DNA of 64,000 nt, from NCBI RefSeq assembly GCF_002234675.1, contig NC_019875.2, positions 27,773,818-27,837,817 on the forward strand. The letters are read 5' to 3'. Each line of letters begins with the position of its first letter. Position 1 is the first letter of the stretch. Source of the DNA: Oryzias latipes. Taxonomy: Eukaryota; Chordata; Actinopteri; Beloniformes; Adrianichthyidae. The position numbers and the translations under genes are program-made. Positions 52,301 to 62,822 of this stretch are shown here, piece by piece. Below the pieces are notes generated by a model that was not told where the DNA came from, ran no database searches, and saw nothing but the letters and a program-made list of their open reading frames with translations.

Positions 52301-55300
52301 GTTAATTATCTCTTTATTTAATTAAGCAAATGTGATTTAGGTGACTTTTTTGTTTTGTTTTAGTCTTTGTCTTTTTAAAATATGCATTTCAACATTTCTG
52401 TAATGAGTTTGATAAATATGTGTAATTTCTTTATTACTTTGACTACAATGCTTGAAAAAAATCAAAAACCACTAAATCACAGTATAAAATCATTTATTTG
52501 TTTTTTTTTAAAAACTACATATTAAAAGAAGTGATTTATCATAGAATAACTGAGTCACTGAGTTACTTTTTTAATCTCTTAGACGAACCTGCCAAATTTC
52601 TGAACAAAGCAAGAGGAACTATGGGATTGTCATCCTCACTCAAAGGAGATCTTGAGTTGAGCTGTGAAGTCTCTCCTGCCAGCGGTGTTGTTGTTTGGAG
52701 AAAGGATCAAGTAGAAATTACGGAGGACCAAAGAACTATAATCTTTTCAAAAGGGACTCACAGGAAGCTCATCATCAAGGGCGCCAAGAAAAGTGATGAA
52801 GGCCATTACTCCTGTGAGACGGCAGCCGACAAAGTCACATTCCATGTCAAAATCAAAGGTAGGACTTTTAACCTTCTGCAAAACAAAGGTATAACTTCAT
52901 ATTGAAGTTTGCTTAGCTTTGATTTTTTGATTTCAGAAGCTCAAGCCCAAGCTTTTTTCACCAACAAAGAGTCCGTCCAGAAGGAGGTGAGGGCGACTCT
53001 TTCCCAGAAAGTAACACTTAGCTGTGAAGTGTCTGACTGCAAGATGGAGGTGAAATGGCACAAAGACGGCAAGCTGCTTGGGTCAAGTCGGACGGTGTAC
53101 CCAGAGGCAAAGGGGGCTGTCCGTCAGCTGGTGATTGAAAAAGCAGAGAGGAGTGATGCTGGAGAGTACACATGTGAAGCCGGAGGGGAGAAGCTTTCCT
53201 TTAGGATCCTTGTGTCAGGTAGAACCTGTTGATTTGTTTTGCATCTCCTTTCTTGGTCGTGTTCTTGGTATTAGTCAAGCACTTTGACAGGAACATCATT
53301 TTAGTGACAATTTTGGTGAAACTCTCATTTATCTTTCAGACGTTCAACCAACGTTCCTCAACAAGGACTTGGTTCAGAAGGAAGTGAAAGCCACCGTTTC
53401 CCAGAAAACCACTTTAAGCTGTGAGGTTGCGGATACCAAAACAGAGGTCAAGTGGTTTAAAGATGGCAAGCAGCTGACCTCCAGCAAAACTGTTCACACT
53501 GAATCAAAAGGAAAACTTCGTCAGCTGGTGATAGACAGCGTGGAGAAGAAAGATGCTGGAGAGTACATTTGTGAGGCTGGCCCAGAGAAGATGGCTTTTA
53601 AGATCCAAGTAGCAGGTAAAAGTAGAGGGTGAATGTTACAAAGCTTTTTAGGATCCTGTCTGATGTACTGATTTGCTGTCATAAACCTTCCATCAGAGAT
53701 GCAGCCGGTCTTCTCCAACAAAGATTCAGTCCAGAAGGAGATGAAAGCCAATGTGTCCCAGAAGGCCACTCTCAGCTGTGAGGTGTTTGATTCCAACACT
53801 GAAGTGAAATGGTACAAAGACCAAAAGCTCATCACTTCCAGTAAAACTGTTCATGTCGAGGCAAAGGGGAAGATTCGCCAGTTGGTAATCGACGGCTTGG
53901 ACAAGAAGGACGCTGGAGAGTACACCTGTGAATCTGGGACTGAAAAGCTGGTCTTTAAACTTCAGGTGGCAGGTAAGACCGGTACCAAACCCTTTCACCA
54001 AACCAAAGCTGACAGTTACAAAATACTGTCGTGTACATTTGTGGTCTGCCCAGACACGCAGGTGCAGTCGGCTTTCCTTAAAAAAGAATCAGTCCAGAAG
54101 GAGGTGAAGGCCACGCTCTCCAAGACTGCCACTCTGACCTGCGAGGTGGCTGATGCCAAAACGGAGGTGAAATGGTTCAAGGAGGGCAAACTGGTGACAT
54201 CCAGCAAGACGGTTCATGCAGAGTCTAAAGGGAAGATGCGGCAGCTGGTCATCGACAGCGTGGAGAAGAGAGATGCTGGAGAATACAGCTGTGAGGCTGG
54301 AACTGAGAAGATGACTTTTAAAATACACCTGGATGGTAAGGAAATGCAATGTTTTCAATAATAAATGTCAGAAATTGTAATTGACATGCTTATATATTAT
54401 TTTATAATTAGCTGGTTTGGGTAAAATTTGGAAGCTTTTTGTTTGTCTTTTCCTCAAAAAAACCCTATTATCTATATTTTTAGTCAGACTTTTATTTTGG
54501 AATTCAGTACGTCTTAGCTTAAATATTGAAGTTTATTTTAGGAACATGTATTGTTTCCCCTCAGCAGCTACTGCTTGGTTGTTGGTAAAAATCCAAAAAT
54601 TAAAGATGGAACCAGCAAATCATAAAGTCTTGATAGCAAAACTGTTTTATTTCTCTGTACCTCCACAGAAGGTCAACCCAAATCTGGCTTCTCCAACAAG
54701 GAGTCAGTCCAGAAGGAGGTGAAGGCCACGCTCTCCAAGACCGCCACTCTGACCTGCGAGGTGGCTGATGCCAAAACGGAGGTGAAATGGTTCAAGGAGG
54801 GCAAACTGGTGACATCCAGCAAGACGGTTCATGCAGAGTCTAAAGGGAAGATGCGGCAGCTGGTCATCGACAGCATGGAGAAGAAAGATGCTGGAGAATA
54901 CAGCTGTGAGGCTGGAACTGAGAAGATGACTTTTAAAATACACCTGGATGGTAAGGACATGCAATGTTTTCAATAATAAAGGTCAGAAATTGTATTTGAC
55001 ATGCTTATATATTATTTTATAATTAGCTGGTTTGGGTAAAATTTGGAAGCTTTTTGTTTGTCTTTTCCTCAAAAAAACCCTATTATCTATATTTTTAGTC
55101 AGACTTTTATTTTGGAATTCAGTACGTCTTAGCTTAAATATTGAAGTTTATTTTAGGAACATGTATTGTTTCCCCTCAGCAGCTACTGCTTGGTTGTTGG
55201 TAAAAATCCAAAAATTAAAGATGGAACCAGCAAATCATAAAGTCTTGATAGCAAAACTGTTTTATTTCTCTTTACCTCCACAGAAGGTCAACCCAAATCT

Positions 55301-58300
55301 GGCTTCTCCAACAAGGAGTCAGTCCAGAAGGAGGTGAAGGCCACGCTCTCCAAGACCGCCACTCTGACCTGCGAGGTGGCTGATGCCAAAACGGAGGTGA
55401 AATGGTTCAAGGAGGGCAAACTGGTGACATCCAGCAAGACGGTTCATGCAGAGTCTAAAGGGAAGATGCGGCAGCTGGTCATCGACAGCGTGGAGAAGAA
55501 AGATGCTGGAGAATACAGCTGTGAGGCTGGAACTGAGAAGATGACTTTTAAAATACACCTGGATGGTAAGGAAATGCTGTAACCCTAAAAAAACACCAAG
55601 TTAAAAAAAAAAATTGTGAGGGCCATTATTAATTATCCCCACATCAAGCCATATTTTTTTACTTGTTTATTGTTGTAATTTAATAATCTTTTATTTGTTT
55701 TTAAATAACGTCTCTTTAAGGAAAAGGACATAAGCATGAGAACAATCAAAAAATGGTTTTATTTTGCGGTCCTTTAAATCATTAAGAATGTTTATAAATT
55801 AGGGGAAATATTTCAGTGTTTCCTTTTTGCTTTTCTTCCGTGGCTTTATTATTCATTCTTAGGGCAACATTTAAACAAAATTCAATCAAAGGCTTTAAAC
55901 ATAACTCAGCTGTATTGCTTGAGTTGATTCATATTTTTCAGACTTTTTTATTCAAAATTTGACATAATCCTCAGATTAGGTTTAGGTAAGTAATATGTCC
56001 TCAATGTTGTCATTTAAGGTATAATTTTACTTAAAGGAATAAAAATAAAATAAAAAGTTGATGGTAGGGTGTACATCTAATTTTCTTTTATCTCATTTTT
56101 AGAATCTGCGTCTGCCTTCTCCAACAAAGATTCTGTTCAGAAGGAGGTGAAGGCCGCGCTCTCTGAAAAAGTCACCCTGAAGTGCGAGGTGGCCGATGTG
56201 AAGACAGAGGTCAAATGGTACAAGGACAACAAACTACTGATTTCAAGCAAGACGGTTCATGCAGAGTCAAAGGGAAAAAGCCGCATGCTGGTTATTGACA
56301 GCATGGAGAAGAAAGACGCTGGAGAATACACATGTGAAGCTGGGAGTGAAAAGTTGGATTTCAAACTAAAGTTATCAGGTAATACATGTTTTATCAGGTT
56401 ATTTTCTTTTATCCGGAGCTAAAGGTTTTTACATATAGCATCTGAAATGTCTTGAAGATGTGGCTGTCAAGTTCCAGAAGAAGTCCGTTAAGGAGAAATA
56501 TATTTTTGAAGCAAGTGAAAACATTGTTTTGGCCACTGAGCTGACCGCACAGAGCGGCAGCGTCAGGTGGTTCAGAGATGAGGTGGAGCTCAAGGAGGGC
56601 GGCAAGTATGAAATGAAAAGAGATGGCCTCTCCCGGACTCTGACGGTGAAATGTTCAGACGCCAAAGACAGCGGGACGTACTCCTGTCAGACCTCAGATG
56701 ACAAAGTGGAGTTCAAGGTTCAGGTTCAAGGTAAGCCGAGTTTCCTAAAACAGTGTTTTTCAACCAGTGTGCCGCGGCACACTAGTGTGCCGTGGGAGAT
56801 GGTCAAGTGTGCCGTGGGGAATTGCCCTCATTAACTGAAAAATTAAACATTTCCCATCTCCAGGATTTCAGCTCTCTGTTCATCCAAACAGGCCCTGATA
56901 AAACACTGAGGAGTTAGGAATATAAAAGATCGAAAAATACTTTTTCTTTGCGTTTATTTTATTTTATTAAAGACATTTTGACAGTAGCGGTTTTAGGCAC
57001 GGGCCATACGGGCGATCGCCCGGGGCGGAAAAATGACGGAGGGGCGGCGCCAGCGGCTCAGCTCTTGTAAAATACTTTATGCATCACTATTGGTTTACTT
57101 ATATCACAGAGTTTGTAACAGCCTGAAACCTGGCGGCGCCCCCGCCCCGCAGCTGCGCTCCCTGCTGTCTTTGAGAAGTAGACGCAAAATGTGTGTGAGA
57201 AGGAGAAGGGAGGGGGCGCGGGGTGAAGAAGGAGAAGGGAGGGGGCGCGGGGTGAAGGATGCAGGCTGAGAGGTGAGCACGGAGCGCAAAACGCATGCGC
57301 AAACCTGGCTGGATCTTCTTCCAGGGGGGCAACGGTCGCGGGCCGCGGCTCAGTGCTTGATGAAAAAATAAAAATAAAAATTGCGCCGCCATGTAGCGAA
57401 TTGGCGCCCCTGGGTGCAGCTGCACGCGCTCCTTCTGGAAATGTATGACGAACGGGGGGGGGGGGGGGGGGGGGGCTGCGGGTATAAAAAAGGTATAAAA
57501 AAATCATGCTTTTTTGGTTATTTTTGTGTGAAATGCCCAAATAAAAAATGGGAAAACAAAAAAAATTCTTCACTTAGATGACAGTTGGTTTAGTCGACAG
57601 ACTTGATACCTATGTCAGGACATTTATGCTAAATGCAAAAACATCTGAAATATGGAGAAAAAAGGTCAAAGCTGGTGCCCAATTTAGAAAGAAAAGAGAA
57701 GAAGAGGAGAAAAGAGACAAAGAAAAGGGTAATATCGCATAACTAGATGCACGTTTTCTAAATTCGAATGCTACCTGCCCTTCAACAACAACGTTGCAGA
57801 GGAAAAATCTCTTGTTTGGTCTACCATGACCAAAACTGAAGTAGGCCCAAATATTGCAAATAACGTCATTTTTAAGATATTTATTCTTAAATGTTTGCTC
57901 TGCCTTAACTTGTTACATTAGTTATGATTCGTGTGTCTGTCTGCTCTGCTGTAACACAAAGTTTTTGTTGTGTTTTATTGTTGTATATTAGTTCATAATG
58001 TTAAATAAGCTGTGATGGTAGCATGTTGCTGCTGCTGCTGTTAGCTTTTCAAAACTCCAGTTGATCAAGTCATACCTGAGATCACCAATGTCTCAGGAGC
58101 AACTCACTAACCTGCTGTTGTTAGTATCAATCATTCAGGGGGGGAGCAGATTTCATATGATGACGTTATTGACAAGCTTGCATCAGGAAGGCCACAAAGG
58201 TTAGGTTTTAGTTAGTGTTTTCTGTTCTTAGTGCTGCAGTTACATTTATTCTAGTGTATTATTTGTGTGATTTGTAGTTTATAATATTTATTTCAGATTA

Positions 58301-61300
58301 TTTGTGTTTATTAAATATTTCCTAACTGTATTTTCAGTTACAATAAATGGACAAAGTGACTCTATTGGGGGGGGGGGGGGGGGGGGGGCGAGGGGGGAGG
58401 GTCTCGCCCGGGGAGTAATTCAGGGTAGAACCGCCACTGCATTTTGATAAGAATGACGTACCGCGATTCAGCTGCAACTCCGGCTGTATTTTGGAAAAGT
58501 CCCGCCCCTTTAACTGTCTCCACCAATCATTCTTGGGGAGCTTAATCACATGTCATCAGTCTGACCAATCAGAAGTGGTTAAAGTCTTCACTTCCTTGTC
58601 CTGATTTAGCTCGTAAAGTCGCTCAGTTCTAACATAAATACCAGCTAAAGCTCGTCTTTATCGGTGCAGCTTTCCACAGAATCCGGTATCAGACCGTGGA
58701 ACAAGTGAACAAAACAAGGAAGCTCAGAGACGCGATCTCCGCCGGCCGTTTTATGCACTACATCTCCCATGATGCATTGGGTTGTGAGAGTGACAGCGCT
58801 CAAGGAGATCTGTTGTTAAACGTCTTGAAATCAACGAACACACATCAAACTGTTTTTACATCTTCTAACTTAACTTTTATTGCATCTTTTAGAAAAAAAC
58901 AGCTGCAGTTTCCAGCTTTTTCTGCAACAATTATCTAAAAAATGCATGTGAGATTGTGGAGGGGCTGTAGATCAATACAGACTATGAGTTTCTCCTTTTT
59001 TTTTTTTTTTTTTAATTTTGGGATCCTGGTGTGCCGCGGGATTTTTTTTAAGGTTAAAGTGTGCCGTGGCTCAGAAACGGTTGAAAAACACTGTCCTAAA
59101 ACGCCTCCCTGCATGTTCAAGTGACCTCTGATGAGGAACTCTGCTGGTTTCCCCTTCAGATGCAGCTTTGAAGTTTGTTGTTCCTTTGAAAGCTGCTTCA
59201 GTGGAGTCAGGCGGCACACTTAGCCTGGTTTGTGAATTAAACAAGGCCTTGGGCGATGTTGTCTGGAAACATGACGGCAAAGAGATCAAACCCGGGGGCA
59301 GGCACTGCATCGGAGTAGATGGTGCAAAGCGAGCTCTCACTCTGACCGGCATGACGAAAGAAGATGAAGGAGACTACAGCTGCGACTGTAAAAGTGACAA
59401 GACTTCTGCTAAAGTTACCACCAAAGGTAACTAATGAATGTTTGGTTCAAAGCTGGAAACATTTATGAAATATTTTGAAAATGGAACAAAGCTTTAAACG
59501 GACACTAAAGCCATTTGATACTACATTTTGGGGTTTGGTTAAAAAAGTAGTTTTAGAGGTAAAATTTGTGCACTTTCCATGTCTTTGCATATTGGGGGGT
59601 GCAGACAGAAAGCTCAGGCGCCTTCTTTACCTGCACACGAAACACCAACGTCTTCTGCTTGAACAAGCGCGAAAGACATCGGAACATAATCCATCACCTG
59701 ATTTAATGCACAGGAACAAAAAAAAGTAAATAATGATGATAAAAATTAGCATTACACTTTAGAAATGAAACACAATTCTAAAGAAAAAAAAATGAAGCAG
59801 AACATACAATAAATCAAATATTTAACACAATAAGTAAATATTACTACCACTCTGTGCTTTGTTTCATGATTTTATGCCTTCTTTTTGTAAAGCAGTGAGT
59901 GTTTCTTTGTGAAAACTGCTATATAAATAAAGATATTCCATTCAATTCTAAAATGAACATATAGGCTACAATAACATGCTGTGATAAATAAAAATAATGA
60001 AGCTCACATTGAACTTCTCTGTTATGCCATAGGAGTAAAAACTAACTTCGTTTGTATCTTAACGATCTGCTAAATTTTTATTTAGGCTAATAAACATATA
60101 AAAATTAAATTTCCCATGAATTTGTGACTGCTACTTCTGATCCAAACACATTTTTCTTTAGTTTTATTCCATCATTGCAGAAAATAGAAACTTTAATTTA
60201 GCATTTTTTCCTGCTTTCAGCGCCACGACTCGTGAGGCTGACCACCAAGCTGAACAATGTTGTTGCCACGGAGGGAAAAGACGCCATTTTTAAGTGCGCC
60301 GTAACGCCAGTGGATGCCAGTGTTAAGTGGTTCCACAAAAATGTTCCCATCACCGTTGGTCCAAAGTACAAGACTGAACACGGCGCAGGGACTCACTCAC
60401 TCACCATCGCCTCTGTCACCCAGAAAGATGCCGGCGAGATAAGCGTTGATGCAGAAGGCAAAACTTGCAAAGCAACTCTGCAAGTTCAGCGTAAGAAAAG
60501 CCATCTTTGTAGTCAGAATTATAAAGTTTGTGATATCTTCAGCGTCCACTTTTACTTTCTTCAGATGAACCTGTGACCTTCCAGAAAAAGCTGGAAAACC
60601 TGACGGTGGAGGAGCAGAGTGAGGTCAAACTGGAGGTAGAGCTCAGTAAGGCTTCCGATGAGGTCAGGTGGATGAAGAACAGTGTGGTGCTGCAGCCTGC
60701 AGGAAACATTGAGATTCGTCTCGATGGAGCTAAGCAGGCTCTAGTCTTCAAGAGAATCACCTATGATGACCGAGGACTCTATTCTTGTGAAACTCTGGAT
60801 GATAAAACTCAGGCCAAGCTTACCGTGGAAAGTACGGCTGATCCCTCAAGAGATATTTTAACTCTTTCCCTGTTTTTAGATTTATTTTTGAGTTTTTTTT
60901 TCCTTTCTTCTGCAGGGAAGAAGATCCGTGTCATTAAGGGTCTCGCAGACACCAAAGCGCATGAAGCAGAGAGTGCAAAGTTTGAGGTAGAGCTCAGTCA
61001 AGAAGATGTTGAGGGCTCATGGACCAGAGATGGGACCAAGTTGAAGACTGGAGCAAACTGCAGGATCGCAGTCCTTGGAAACAAGCACACCCTGACGCTG
61101 TCTAATCTTAGGAGAGAAGATGCTGGAACTATTTCCTTTAAGGCAGAAGGAGTCCATACTTCAGGCAAACTGGTTGTCACGGGTGAGTTCTGTCTCCTAT
61201 TAGACACTTTTTGAAATAGAGCAATTTTTGACGATTTTGCTCTGGTTCTGCAGAACCTCCTGCGCTGATCTGCAAACCTTTAATGGATATTAAAGTTTCA

Positions 61301-62420
61301 GAGAGGGAAAAGGTTGCTTTTGAATGTGAGGTTTCTAGAGCCAACGCTGAGGTTAGATGGTTGAAGGTAAGCCATCCGCATTCCATTATAGTCTCTGAGA
61401 TGAAAGAAAAAAGTCTCTTTTGTGACGTTTAAAAACAACTCCTCTCCAGGATGATCTAGAACTGAAACCCGGGAGAAACTTCGGCATTCATTCCTCAGGA
61501 CAAAAACGCACTTTGATCATCACCAAATGCACGCCTGAAGATGCAGGCACCTATGTCTGCCGCACAGCCGATGACAGCACCTCAGCTAAGCTCAGCGTTC
61601 ACGGTAGCGATGGCGTCACAGAGGAAACAGCCGTCACTCGTGACACTTCCACGGTAACACTGGATGTGTGTATTTGTGTTGCAGTCAGGGATATAAAGGT
61701 TGTGAAGAAGCTGGAAGATGTTGAAGTAATGGAGAAGGAGAGCGCGACTTTTGTTTGTGAAGTTTCACACGACGATGTGGAGGGCCACTGGTACAAAGGA
61801 AACGCCAAACTTAAAGCCAGTGACAACATCAAGATGAGACAAGAGGGTATGTTACCCAAAACCATGTTTTTTTTCTGTTTTTGACATGTTCTTGTGGCAT
61901 TTTTCTGATTACGGAGAACAAATATAAAGAAATTAAGCCCAAAATTGCATTTCAGATTATTTCTGTATTCAAATTGTTGTGAACCTGGAGCAGATGAAAT
62001 AATGCCATTTCAAAAGAGCATGTTTATGACAGACAATATGCTGGGTGGGCCACAAGCTCCCTGCTCTGGGCTTTCAGCAAAGGGAAGGAGAAGAGAGACG
62101 GGGCTGCTCCCCGCCAATGGCCCCGCCCACAATTCAAAGGCGAATCCTTGGTGGATTTCTGTCGCTTTGTTTCTTGATTTTGACAAAAAATGTCATAATA
62201 ATGATTAAATGACCACTGGAAATGATTTTAATGTAGCTCAAAAGATGATTGGAGTGGGACTTTAATGACTTAAATATATTTGAAATCTTTTTTTTTAACT
62301 TTGTTTTTTTTCCAGGCAAAACCTATGTGTTGTTGTTTAAGTGTGTTTCCCCTGAAGATATGGGGGAGATTAAATTTACAGCAGAAAAGGCATCTTCAGT
62401 TGCAAAACTCAAAGTTAAAG
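43346..62420 (+). CDS. obscn: Obscurin, N-terminal 24 coding exons (continues beyond the window)
   Basis: Giant sarcomeric Ig protein linking myofibrils to the sarcoplasmic reticulum. Coding exons: 43346-44432, 45199-45468, 45668-45928, 47940-48245, 48320-48586, 48671-48777, 52055-52223, 52583-52858, 52937-53218, 53340-53615, 53697-53972, 54054-54335, 54669-54950, 55284-55565, 56103-56378, 56458-56730, 59160-59426, 60221-60490, 60565-60831, 60916-61182, 61254-61366, 61450-61603, 61685-61846 and 62316-62420. All phases close (2,192 aa plus one base). Domain order is Ig1-5, FN3, Ig6-22. Start MDQNFFGGAPRFLTRPKAF and TVTEGKHAKLSC match obscurin, not OBSL1. Typical Ig marks are LSCEV, VKW(Y/F)KDG and DAGEY(T/S)CEAG. 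Nearly all exon joints are phase 1, one Ig per exon, which favours domain duplication. The donor at 61603 (GTAGCG) is weak. The kinase and RhoGEF parts are off-window. Which teleost obscurin copy this is cannot be told. Confidence 0.95.
45930..46290. repeat. Common fish interspersed repeat, old copy
   Basis: Contains the stretches GGAGCCTATCCCAGCC, GGACTGTGGGAGGAAG and ACCCACGCATGCA, ending with a tRNA-like TTGGAACTCGGACC. From memory this is one of the most frequent fish interspersed sequences; I cannot name the family with certainty. Diverged and non-coding. Confidence 0.65.
46941..47105. repeat. (TGAG)n tandem repeat
   Basis: About 41 uninterrupted TGAG units (165 bp) in an obscurin intron. 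The open LTHS-repeat frame on the minus strand is a by-product of the repeat. Confidence 0.98.
47530..47760 (+). mobile_element. LINE (L2-type) 3' tail
   Basis: Contains GCAGCTAAAAACCTATC, GAGGCACTTTGTGA and GGTGCTATGCAAATAAAG, a characteristic fish L2-like 3' end. The reverse transcriptase part is absent. Confidence 0.6.
48835..49806 (+). repeat. Dispersed repeat, family A, copy 2
   Basis: Ordered similarity to 23945-24545 from the CTTCTTGTGGCATTTTTCT block through GAACTGTACGTCTGGATAAC and, near 49750, CCACTGGGAACC. A hAT element has inserted at its end. An (ATT)n/(ATG)n tract lies at 49538-49566. Confidence 0.7.
49807..50213. mobile_element. Non-autonomous hAT element
   Basis: Termini TAGGGCTGCACGAT and ATTGTGCAGGCCTA are inverted repeats with few mismatches. 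They are flanked by the perfect 8-bp duplication GCTTTAAA at 49799-49806 and 50214-50221. Length 407 bp, with internal CGATA-rich sequence and no coding. Confidence 0.95.
50891..51058 (+). pseudogene. piggyBac transposase N-terminal remnant
   Basis: A 55-codon open frame beginning MAKRLSAQRALEWILEESD, then a strongly acidic stretch of Glu, Asp and Ser to the stop. An acidic N-terminal leader of this kind is typical of piggyBac/PGBD transposases. A SINE begins within a few bases of the stop, and just after the SINE (51353-51412) the sequence reads as Pro/Arg/Gln-rich codons that could continue the old frame. The DDD catalytic domain is absent. Confidence 0.7.
51060..51350 (+). mobile_element. 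tRNA-derived SINE
   Basis: A tRNA-like head with A-box-like GTGGAGCAGCGG and the pol III B box GGTTCAATTCC (51115-51125). It is followed by a body and an L2-like tail (GTAAAGCGCTTTG...GGCGCTATATAAGTA) ending in a short ATTTACC repeat. Inserted in the piggyBac remnant, so younger than it. The target duplication is unclear. Confidence 0.8.
54336..55565 (+). repeat. Tandem duplication (2 x 615 bp) of an obscurin Ig exon and its intron
   Basis: 54336-54950 and 54951-55565 are nearly identical over their full 615 bp, intron and exon alike. Only a few substitutions are visible, for example GAAATG/GACATG, AATGTC/AAGGTC, CTGTACC/CTTTACC and AGCATGG/AGCGTGG. Each unit is a 333-nt intron plus a 282-nt Ig exon. 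The preceding exon 54054-54335 is also close to identical over most of its length. Confidence 0.97.
56992..58439. mobile_element. hAT element nested inside another hAT element
   Basis: Termini CAGTAGCGGTTTTA and TAGAACCGCCACTG are near-perfect inverted repeats. They are flanked by the 8-bp duplication CATTTTGA at 56984-56991 and 58440-58447. It contains two long poly(G) tracts (about 57455-57475 and 58366-58388) and a short transposase-like remnant at 57653-57728. Confidence 0.95.
57653..57728 (+). pseudogene. hAT transposase leader remnant
   Basis: Reads WRKKVKAGAQFRKKREEEEK, then RDKEKG, up to a GT donor. A basic G-A-x-F-R-K-K-R leader followed by a charged run resembles the N-terminus of ZMYM/TTF-zinc-finger hAT transposases and their relatives (from memory). 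Only this leader is seen; no BED, RNase-H or dimerisation part was found. Confidence 0.45.
61862..62265 (+). repeat. Dispersed repeat, family A, copy 3
   Basis: Ordered similarity to 23945-24545: TTCTTGTGGCATTTTTCTGA, ATATAAAGAAA, TTTCTGTATTCAAAT, GGAGCAGATG, ATGCTGGG(T/C)(G/A)G(G/A)CCACAAG, GACCACTGGAAA and a GGGACTTTAATG end. Truncated internally. It sits in the last visible obscurin intron. Confidence 0.7.
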
Positions 62421-62822
62421 GTAACCCGTCTGCTTGGTGCTGACACTAATTTCACCACAAACACTAAATGCCTTGTTTGCATGGAATCCACCTAACCAAC
62501 ATTTGAGCTTTTAGCATCTTTGCAAACGGATTTCTCCTTCTTTGTTTCCATCAAACAACATTTTAAGTTCTCCCTTTATTTATTTGTCAACAATAGGATT
62601 TCAGTAAAATGGTCCCAGCCAGAAGTATTGTTGGTTCCAGACTTTGAGAAGGAAAAATCCAGTTGTATAGTTGTTCCTCATTGAGGCCTGATGGCATCAC
62701 AAAAAACATCTCCATGTTCACTTTATCATGAAGGGTTTTGTCCTGTGATTTTCAGACAGTTTGAAGCATGTGGACAATTCTAAGAGACCTCTGTTCTTCA
62801 GCCTTCAGAAGCTGAAATTCTT

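Larger units (their letters stand above)
56751..59093. mobile_element. Non-autonomous hAT element (outer)
   Basis: Termini CAGTGTTTTTCAACC and GGTTGAAAAACACTG are perfect inverted repeats. They are flanked by the 8-bp duplication TCCTAAAA at 56743-56750 and 59094-59101. GTGTGCCG(C/T)GG motifs occur inside both ends. It spans 2,343 bp, including a second hAT element of 1,448 bp. It lies in the intron between obscurin coding exons 16 and 17. Confidence 0.96.

Noticed and set aside
57058-57573. Pro-rich minus-strand open frames
   Set aside because: Arise from GC-rich and poly(G) sequence within the nested hAT element.
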